Below the pieces are notes generated by a model that saw only the letters and a program-made list of their open reading frames with translations, did not search any database and had not been told where the DNA came from. From an uncultured Ruminococcus sp. (GTDB lineage Bacteria > Bacillota > Clostridia > Oscillospirales > Ruminococcaceae), in contig ONNL01000032.1 in the NCBI GenBank assembly GCA_900319195.1, forward strand, positions 1-11,236: 11,236 bases of DNA, in the 5' to 3' direction. Position 1 is the stretch's first letter; each line of letters starts with the position of its first letter. The translations under genes were made by a program, and so were the position numbers. Of this stretch, positions 6,013 through 11,236 are shown piece by piece.

Positions 6013-8094
6013 TCATTCAGCTGAATTTACCGAAGCTATTACCTCGGTAAGAAGATTTGCAGGGAGCTGCTCATAGCGCTCAAACTTGAACGTGAAGCTG
6101 CCGAGTCCTCTTGTGGTCTGTCTGAGGTACATTGCAAAGTCGTGCATCTCGCGCTCGGGCACCTCTGCCTGAATCATGGTAACGCCGTGAGTAACAGGCT
6201 CCATACCGATAACTCTGCCGCGGCGCTTGTTGAGCTCGCCCATGATGTCGCCCGTATTATCATCGGGAGCTGTTACCTTCAGTTCACCGATAGGCTCAAG
6301 CATAACAGGGTCAGCCTGCTTCATGCCCTCCTTGTATGCAATGGAAGCGGCTGTCTTGAATGCCATTTCCGAAGAATCAACAGGGTGATAAGAGCCGTCC
6401 ACGAGGATAGCCTTGAGACCAACAACAGGACAGCCTGCGAGAACGCCCTTCTTTACGGACTCCTCGAGTCCCTTCTGTACTGCGGGGAAGTAGTTCTTCG
6501 GAACAGCTCCGCCGAATACTCTCTCCTCAAATACGAGCGTATCGCTTACACACGGCTCGAATCCTATCCATACGTGACCGTACTGACCGTGACCGCCGCT
6601 CTGCTTCTTATGCTTGCCCTCGACCTTTACCTTCCTGCGTATAGTCTCTCTGTACGCTATCTTCGGTACTGTGAGGTTAACATCTACCCCGAACTTGCCC
6701 TTGAGCTTTGCAGCGGCTACATCAAGGTGCTGCTCACCGAGACCGCTGAGTATCTGCTCCTTTGTGTTCTCGTCCTGAGCATAGGTGAGAGTCGGGTCCT
6801 CCTCGGTAAGACGCTGCATACCCGAGGAGATCTTAGCCTCGTCGCCCTGTGCCTTAGCCTTAACTGTCATTGAGAAGCATGGCTCGGGGAATTCCATTGA
6901 AGCAAATTCAACTATCCTCGAAACGTCCGAGAGCGAGTCGCCTGTATTTGCGTTTATCTTTGAAGCTACTACTATATCGCCTGCGCCTGCCGAAGCGACC
7001 TCTGTCTGCTTCTTGCCGCACATTGTATAGAGCTTACCGATCTTTTCATTGTTGCCCGTTGCCGAATTAACAGCCTCGGAGTTTGCCTTGAGCACGCCCG
7101 ACATAACTCTGATGAACGAGAGCTTGCCAACAAATGGGTCTGCAACAGTCTTGAATACGAATGCCGAGAGCGGCTCGTCTGCGTCGCACTTTACCTCTGT
7201 TATTTCCTTTGAGGGCTTATATGCCTCGGCAGGATATACCTCGTCGGGTGCAGGGAGCAGAAGCTCTATCTCCTTGAGGAGCATATCAATTCCCGAGAGG
7301 TCCATTGCAGATGTGCACACAACAGGAGTGATAACTCCCCTGTTCATACCGTCATGGATACCGTCGATAAGCTCCTTCTGAGTGAACTGCTCACCCTCGA
7401 AGAATTTCTCCATGAGCTCGTCTGAGGTCTCAGCAACGGCTTCCGAAATAGCGGCAATAAGTCCGTCGATACGGTATTCAAACTTCTCGGATACCTCTGC
7501 GGTAGGCATTTCTGTCTCAACAGCATTGCCCTTGCCGTCATACTTATATGCCTTCATCTCGATGAGGTTTACGAATGAAACTATCTGACCGCCGCTTACA
7601 ACAGGTACTACAACAGGGCAGACAGTAGGTCCGAAGACTGTTTTCAGCTCTGTGAGCACGTTGAAGAAGTTAGCGTCCTTATCATCTATCTTCGTGACAA
7701 CGAACATCTTTGACTTGCCCTGCTTGATAGCCTCCTCATAAGCCTTGCGAGCGCCTACCTTTACGCCGGACTTTGCCGATACAGTTATCATTGCCGTATC
7801 AGCGCCGCGTATGCCCTCTATCATCTCAGCCGCGAAGTCAAAAAGACCGGGGGTGTCAAGTAAATTTATCTTATAATCACTGTAATCAAATGAAGCGAGA
7901 GAAGTTCCTATCGAAATTTTTCTCTTGATCTCCTCGGGGTCGTAATCGCAAACCGTGGTACCGTCAGCAGTCTTGCCGAGACGGTCGGAAGCGCCTGCCT
8001 TATAGAGCAGAGCCTCTGTGAGCGAAGTCTTGCCCGAGCCGCTGTGTCCTGCGATAGCAATATTCTTGATCTTTTTTACATCATATTCTTTCAT
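6013..8094 (-). CDS. EF-G-like translation GTPase (EF-G-2 type)
   Basis: 693-aa homologue of elongation factor G with all five domains. The G domain has P-loop GHSGSGKT (16-23), switch I region PEEIKRKISIG (53-63), switch II DTPGLFDF (80-87) and TKID (134-137). Domain II covers about 305-395 and domain III about 400-475 (LSGLGEQHLDV). Domain IV holds YRETIRRKVKVEGKHKKQ and SGGHGQYGH (480-506), and domain V is about 597-690. It departs from canonical EF-G (AHIDAGKTT, DTPGHVDF). In particular, the catalytic His of switch II is Leu84, a trait seen in paralogous EF-G-2-type proteins with different nonpolar or aromatic residues. It probably binds the ribosome, but whether it performs translocation is unclear; a housekeeping EF-G should exist elsewhere in the genome. 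The start follows AGGGGAG at about 10 bases. It is a single gene with its own promoter. Confidence 0.93.
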   Translation of the reverse strand: MKEYDVKKIKNIAIAGHSGSGKTSLTEALLYKAGASDRLGKTADGTTVCDYDPEEIKRKISIGTSLASFDYSDYKINLLDTPGLFDFAAEMIEGIRGADTAMITVSAKSGVKVGARKAYEEAIKQGKSKMFVVTKIDDKDANFFNVLTELKTVFGPTVCPVVVPVVSGGQIVSFVNLIEMKAYKYDGKGNAVETEMPTAEVSEKFEYRIDGLIAAISEAVAETSDELMEKFFEGEQFTQKELIDGIHDGMNRGVITPVVCTSAMDLSGIDMLLKEIELLLPAPDEVYPAEAYKPSKEITEVKCDADEPLSAFVFKTVADPFVGKLSFIRVMSGVLKANSEAVNSATGNNEKIGKLYTMCGKKQTEVASAGAGDIVVASKINANTGDSLSDVSRIVEFASMEFPEPCFSMTVKAKAQGDEAKISSGMQRLTEEDPTLTYAQDENTKEQILSGLGEQHLDVAAAKLKGKFGVDVNLTVPKIAYRETIRRKVKVEGKHKKQSGGHGQYGHVWIGFEPCVSDTLVFEERVFGGAVPKNYFPAVQKGLEESVKKGVLAGCPVVGLKAILVDGSYHPVDSSEMAFKTAASIAYKEGMKQADPVMLEPIGELKVTAPDDNTGDIMGELNKRRGRVIGMEPVTHGVTMIQAEVPEREMHDFAMYLRQTTRGLGSFTFKFERYEQLPANLLTEVIASVNSAE

Positions 8095-8151
8095 ATTTTA
8101 TTAGCTCCCCTGTTTGATTTATTAACAGAATACTATTTCTGTATAAATCAT

Positions 8152-8180
8152 ATTATAATTCAAATTTTAATAAATTGCAA
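8152..8180 (-). promoter_or_regulatory. Sigma-A promoter for the EF-G-like gene
   Basis: Minus strand: -35 TTGCAA (8175-8180), 17 bases, -10 TATAAT (8152-8157), giving a leader of about 50 bases. A dyad ACAGAA-N6-TTCTGT (8125-8142) falls at the 5' end of that leader and could be an operator or a small hairpin. The rest of 8095-8225 is AT-rich. An imperfect AT dyad at about 8163-8205 overlaps the -35, but I see no convincing terminator for the flippase gene upstream. Confidence 0.8.
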
Positions 8181-8225
8181 TAGTTATTCAAAATTTTCTA
8201 CATATCATAATACAATCGCGGTTGA

Positions 8226-9752
8226 TTATTGGCTATTTTTTACAAAGGCGGTGCTGATTTTTTTATCAGTTACCGATAATTTTTCAAAAAATGTAAATAT
8301 CAGAGCATATCCCGTACACCATAACAGCAGGAAGCCCGTCATGAAAGCCGCGCTCCCCTCGGGCAGTCCCGTGAGTCGCATTATCAGCTCTGACGCACAC
8401 ATGGTCATAAACGCATACATTATCGGCACTCCCACCATTTTTATCGGTCGGAAGCGTATGCCTGCCGTCCTTGTAGCTTTTATCAGACGTGAGCAGTTGC
8501 CGATGACATTGCTTGCATAGTACGAAAGAGCTATCCCGTAAAAGCCGATATGCGATACAAAGATAAGCACGACCGATATCCTTATGACGTACTCCGCAAG
8601 GTAATTCATCGACGAGAATGCCTGCATTCCCATGCCCTTTATGAGCGATTCGAGGATTATCTCCATGTAGATGAACGGCACTACGGGTGCGATAAACGTT
8701 ATCATGTCCCCTGCAAGCCGTCCGCCGCCGAGCATATCCCCGAGCACTCCGCCGAATCTTATGAGCGCCGCCGAAATGAACACCGAGTATATAAGAGTGA
8801 GCCGTATGAGCTTGTATGTAAAGCTGCGAATACGCTCCCTGTTGCCTGCACCGACTGCTCGTGCAGCCTCGCTGACCACTATCCCCGACACCGAGCACAG
8901 CACCACCGACGGAAAAAATATCGTCGGTATCACTATCGCTTCAAATATGCCGAACAAGCTCAGCGACTCCTCGAGCGAGCTGCCATACTGACGGAGGCAC
9001 ACGGGGATAAGCGCGTCATTTGCGCTCCCGAGCACAGAGGTGAGAATGCTCCCGGCCATGATAGGTACGGCAAATGAGACATAGCGCCCGAAGCTCAGCG
9101 AGCACCGTCCCCTGCTGCCGCTTCCCGTCACGAAATAAACTGCGGAAAGGCAGATGAGCGACACCGTATTGCCTGCGATTATACCCGTGATGAGGATGCC
9201 GCACACTCCGCTCTCGCTTATGCTGTCCGAGGTCAGCGTTATCCCGATGATAACAGCGGCTTTCACGGTGAATTCGATAATATCACAGACCGCCGCCGTC
9301 ACCGAGCGCCTGTGCGCGTTGAACCACCCTTTGAGACACCCTGCGGCAGCTCCCGTGAAAAGAGCGGCAGGCATGAGCCGAAGCTCCGTGAGCATTGCAG
9401 TATTGCCGAAAAGCCTGACACATATCCGCCGCGAAAATACCAATATTATTATAGATGTGATAGTGCTAAGCATAAGGCACAGTTTTAGTCCGTACCCGAG
9501 AACTCGTCGCGGGTCGGAGTTCGGCTTGCCGAGCTCCTCGGATATTAGTCGGCTCGTGCAGAGGAATGCGTTGCCGTTTGAAATTATGCCTGCAAGTCCG
9601 AGGAACGTGCCCGTGAGCGAGAGTATCCCGACGGCAGATGTCCCGAGCCTGCGCGTGATAAAGACGTTCAGCAGCAGCGCGGACGAGTCGAGGATCAGCT
9701 GTATCGCCGTCAGCATCACCGTGTCCCTGATTATTTTTCTCCTTATAAGCAT
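8226..9752 (-). CDS. MOP-superfamily flippase, SpoVB/polysaccharide-exporter-like
   Basis: 508-aa integral membrane protein with about 12-14 hydrophobic segments over its full length, for example 11-31, 41-60, 88-106, 161-175, 181-207, 226-246, 267-289, 313-333, 349-366, 389-411, 439-457 and 468-489. The layout matches the MVF/PST branch of the MOP (MATE-like) superfamily, including SpoVB, MurJ and O-antigen flippases. Supporting local sequences are the N-terminal FITRRLGTSAVGILSL (31-46), SEAARAVGAGNRERI after a membrane segment (294-308), and LESLIKGMGMQAFSSMNY (367-384). It would move a lipid-linked saccharide or other amphiphile across the membrane; the substrate cannot be read. AAAGGAG lies 6 bases before the ATG. 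It is divergent from a LysR-type regulator with operator-like dyads over its promoter, which suggests it is that regulator's target. No glycosyltransferases are adjacent. Confidence 0.88.
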   Translation of the reverse strand: MLIRRKIIRDTVMLTAIQLILDSSALLLNVFITRRLGTSAVGILSLTGTFLGLAGIISNGNAFLCTSRLISEELGKPNSDPRRVLGYGLKLCLMLSTITSIIILVFSRRICVRLFGNTAMLTELRLMPAALFTGAAAGCLKGWFNAHRRSVTAAVCDIIEFTVKAAVIIGITLTSDSISESGVCGILITGIIAGNTVSLICLSAVYFVTGSGSRGRCSLSFGRYVSFAVPIMAGSILTSVLGSANDALIPVCLRQYGSSLEESLSLFGIFEAIVIPTIFFPSVVLCSVSGIVVSEAARAVGAGNRERIRSFTYKLIRLTLIYSVFISAALIRFGGVLGDMLGGGRLAGDMITFIAPVVPFIYMEIILESLIKGMGMQAFSSMNYLAEYVIRISVVLIFVSHIGFYGIALSYYASNVIGNCSRLIKATRTAGIRFRPIKMVGVPIMYAFMTMCASELIMRLTGLPEGSAAFMTGFLLLWCTGYALIFTFFEKLSVTDKKISTAFVKNSQ

Positions 9753-9864
9753 TGAAGGCTCCTTTGGTTTTTACTTAATAATATGGAGAAATATCGGAGT
9801 TGATTCCTGCTTTGAAAAAAATGCTGTTCTGTCTCTGATACTTGTAATACCGAATACCTCAAAG

Positions 9865-9898
9865 TATAACTCAGAATTTGTTATAGCCAGATCCTATA
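9865..9898. promoter_or_regulatory. Overlapping LysR-type operator dyads
   Basis: Two inverted repeats share a middle half-site. TATAAC-N9-GTTATA spans 9865-9885 and TATAG-N7-CTATA spans 9882-9898; both fit the T-N11-A form of LysR-family boxes. They cover the -10 and spacer of the flippase promoter and lie about 45-80 bp upstream of the regulator's own -10, the usual place for an operator serving a divergent pair. Binding is inferred. Confidence 0.5.
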
Positions 9899-9908
9899 TT
9901 CCATGCAA
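9880..9908 (-). promoter_or_regulatory. Predicted promoter of the flippase gene
   Basis: Minus strand: -35 TTGCAT (9903-9908), 17 bases, -10 TATAAC (9880-9885). Transcription near 9873 would give a leader of about 120 bases. At its 5' end ATACTT (9862-9867) can pair with AAGTAT (9838-9843) around an 18-base loop. The -10 and spacer overlap LysR-type dyads. Confidence 0.6.
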
Positions 9909-9940
9909 GTTATTTTCAATTATGCAGGGCGTTTTTTCTG

Positions 9941-9949
9941 TGATATAAT
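9941..9949 (+). promoter_or_regulatory. Extended -10 promoter of the LysR-type gene
   Basis: TGATATAAT: a perfect TATAAT (9944-9949) with an upstream TG (9941-9942). The -35 position (9921-9926, TATGCA) is poor, consistent with an extended -10 promoter that may be autorepressed. The start near 9956 would give a very short leader beginning at the GGGAG ribosome binding site (9956-9960). Confidence 0.6.
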
Positions 9950-9968
9950 TATATCGGGAGATGATGTT

Positions 9969-10895
9969 ATGACCCTACAACAGTTAAAATATGCTTCTGT
10001 TATCTCTGAAACAGGGCAGTTCAGCCGTGCGTCCGAAAAGCTCTTTGTCACTCAGCCGTCGCTCACAAAGGCAATAAATGAACTTGAAAAAGAGCTTGGA
10101 TTCGAGATATTCACACGTTCAAGAAGAGGAGTCACAGTAACAGAAAGAGGCGGGGAGTTCATTATTTATGCAAGACAGGTACTTATGCAGTTCGGTTTAC
10201 TGGAACAGAAATTCAAAAGCGGCAATAACTTCAAGCAGCGCTTTGCCGTTTCATGTCAGCACTATACATTTGCATCCGATGCCTTTTATGAAACAATAAA
10301 GGGCTTCGACAATTCAAAATTTGATTTTGCAATAAGGGAAACTACAACACGGAATGTCATTCATGATGTCAGCACAATGAGAAGTGAAGTCGGGATATTG
10401 TTTCTTGCAGACTTCAACAGGCAGTTTCTGAAAAAAGAACTTGCAGACAAAGGTCTTGAATTTCACACACTTCTTAAAAGCAGACCTTATGTATTTATGT
10501 GCAGGGACAATCCGCTGTCAGAAAAAAAGTACGTTACAATAGACGACCTTGAACCGTATCCGTGTATTATTTACGAACAGGATGAGGGGATGCCGTATTA
10601 TTATTCTGAGGAATTGCTGCCGCTTCATAATTACAGCCGTATTATCAAGACAACGGATAAGGTGACAATGACATCTCTTATCGCCAAAATGAACGGCTAC
10701 ACTATCTGCACGAAAGTAAATACTTATACCATTAACGGAATTGAATACACTTCCGTAAAATATTCGGGAAATGATTCTGAAAACGAAAAAATAGATATAG
10801 GCTACATTGTACGCAGGGGAAATCAATGTTCTGAAATAGCTAAGAAATATATCAGCGAGCTTAAAGCAATGATTGGACAGACAGAAAAAAACTGA
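9969..10895 (+). CDS. LysR-type transcriptional regulator
   Basis: 308-aa LysR-family DNA-binding regulator. The N-terminal winged helix-turn-helix is clear: TLQQLKYASVISETGQFSRA (2-21), then SEKLFVTQPSLTKAINELE (22-40), LGFEIFTRSRRGVTVTERG (43-61) and a linker helix to about 85. A periplasmic-binding-protein-like effector domain fills about 90-300 (RFAVSCQHYTF at 91-101, EVGILFL at 140-146). The ligand is unknown. The ATG at 9969 is chosen because GGGAG ends 8 bases before it and LysR proteins begin just before the LQQL motif; an in-frame ATG at 9903 lies upstream of the promoter. It is divergent from the flippase gene, probably its target. The gene uses more A/T-ending codons than the flippase and GH3 genes. 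The stop codon lies inside the terminator stem. Confidence 0.93.
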   Translation: MTLQQLKYASVISETGQFSRASEKLFVTQPSLTKAINELEKELGFEIFTRSRRGVTVTERGGEFIIYARQVLMQFGLLEQKFKSGNNFKQRFAVSCQHYTFASDAFYETIKGFDNSKFDFAIRETTTRNVIHDVSTMRSEVGILFLADFNRQFLKKELADKGLEFHTLLKSRPYVFMCRDNPLSEKKYVTIDDLEPYPCIIYEQDEGMPYYYSEELLPLHNYSRIIKTTDKVTMTSLIAKMNGYTICTKVNTYTINGIEYTSVKYSGNDSENEKIDIGYIVRRGNQCSEIAKKYISELKAMIGQTEKN

Positions 10896-10925
10896 CCGCT
10901 TTTGTGAACGGTCAGTTTTCTTTTT
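10888..10925. terminator. Shared terminator between convergent genes
   Basis: Eleven-bp stem AAAACTGACCG (10888-10898) with CGGTCAGTTTT (10909-10919), then CTTTTT on plus and, on minus, a T-rich side from the A run at 10885-10891. It can end transcripts of the LysR gene and of the convergent ABC ATPase gene. It includes the LysR stop codon TGA (10893-10895). Confidence 0.93.
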
Positions 10926-10937
10926 AATGGTATTTTT

Positions 10938-11236
10938 TTATGCTGAGATCTCCATTTGCGTCAGTTCAAGGATATGGCTGCATTTATTGAGAAATGCTCT
11001 GTCGTGAGTTGAAATGATAAGGATATGCTCTTTATCCGAGATATATTCATCAAATATTTCTCTCACTGTTTCCGCACTCTTTTCGTCAAGGTTTGAAGTC
11101 GGCTCATCTGCAATTAGTATTTCGGGCTCCATTATCAGAGTCCTTGCAAGCAGTACACGTCTGTATTCGCCTCCCGAAATTTCAGACGGATAGGATCTAA
11201 GGACATTGGTGATCTTAAGCTTTTCCGCAATTTCAA
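10938..11236 (-). CDS. ABC-transporter ATPase, C-terminal 98 residues (cut by window edge)
   Basis: Partial ATP-binding cassette protein. The frame stays open to the window edge, upstream of the internal ATG at 11130-11132, and reads EIAEKLKITNVLRSYPSE, then the ABC signature ISGGEYRRVLLARTL, Walker B with D-loop ILIADEPTSNLD, and the H-loop IISTHDRAF. The true start and Walker A lie beyond base 11236. The short D-loop-to-end distance and LARTL..EPEILIADEPTSNLD resemble the LolD/MacB and peptide-export ATPases, but the substrate cannot be assigned from the fragment. It is convergent with the LysR gene and shares its terminator. Confidence 0.92.
   Translation of the reverse strand, partial: EIAEKLKITNVLRSYPSEISGGEYRRVLLARTLIMEPEILIADEPTSNLDEKSAETVREIFDEYISDKEHILIISTHDRAFLNKCSHILELTQMEISA

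Noticed and set aside
9903..9968. Upstream in-frame ATG as the LysR start
   Set aside because: It lies before the predicted -10 element and ribosome binding site; LysR proteins begin at the MTLQQL-type N-terminus at 9969.
11130..11132. ATG as start of a short 64-aa protein
   Set aside because: The same frame continues to the window edge and contains the ABC signature motif, so this is an internal methionine of a longer ATPase.

Overview
The window looks like a piece of a Firmicutes (Clostridia) chromosome, most likely from a Ruminococcus-type member of the Oscillospiraceae. The evidence is a cytoplasmic GH3 beta-glucosidase with the swapped domain order known from Ruminococcus albus and Butyrivibrio, strong sigma-A promoters with TATAAT and a 17-base spacer, AGGAG-type ribosome binding sites, a SpoVB-like flippase and a clostridial EF-G-like GTPase. 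This assignment is inference; there is no rRNA or other decisive marker in the window.

Layout, left to right. 1-325 holds no gene: there are two small palindromes at the left edge (6-42), a MITE-like inverted repeat flanked by a 6-bp direct repeat (76-159), and a terminator-like hairpin (263-296). 326-3446 (minus) is a two-gene operon, the GH3 glucosidase followed one base later by an ArsC/Spx-family protein that carries Ser at the usual cysteine position. It is driven by a promoter at 3479-3507. 3583-3900 (minus) is a four-tRNA operon transcribed in the order Val(TAC)-Asp(GTC)-Gly(GCC)-Cys(GCA), with a consensus promoter and a strong terminator. 4062-5924 (minus) is a lipoprotein locus in which one continuous frame is cut by a single TGA at 4638-4640. 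The upstream part has a lipoprotein signal and three diverged repeats; the downstream part continues in the same frame with no start signal of its own. 6013-8094 (minus) is an EF-G-like translation GTPase (EF-G-2 type) with its own promoter. 8226-9752 (minus) is a multi-pass MOP/SpoVB-like flippase, divergent from a LysR-type regulator (9969-10895, plus). The shared 216-bp intergenic region carries promoters for both and overlapping dyads typical of LysR operators. A shared terminator separates the LysR gene from a convergent ABC-transporter ATPase (10938 to the window edge) that is cut off by the window.

How the genes work together: the glucosidase would act on imported cello-oligosaccharides in the cytoplasm. 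The LysR protein most likely controls the flippase. The tRNA operon and the EF-G-like gene are translation functions with separate promoters. No phage, CRISPR or defence system is visible. The most notable unexplained feature is the in-frame TGA in the repeat lipoprotein gene, followed nine bases later by a 7-bp stem-loop. A recent nonsense mutation is the simplest explanation, but readthrough is not excluded by sequence alone.
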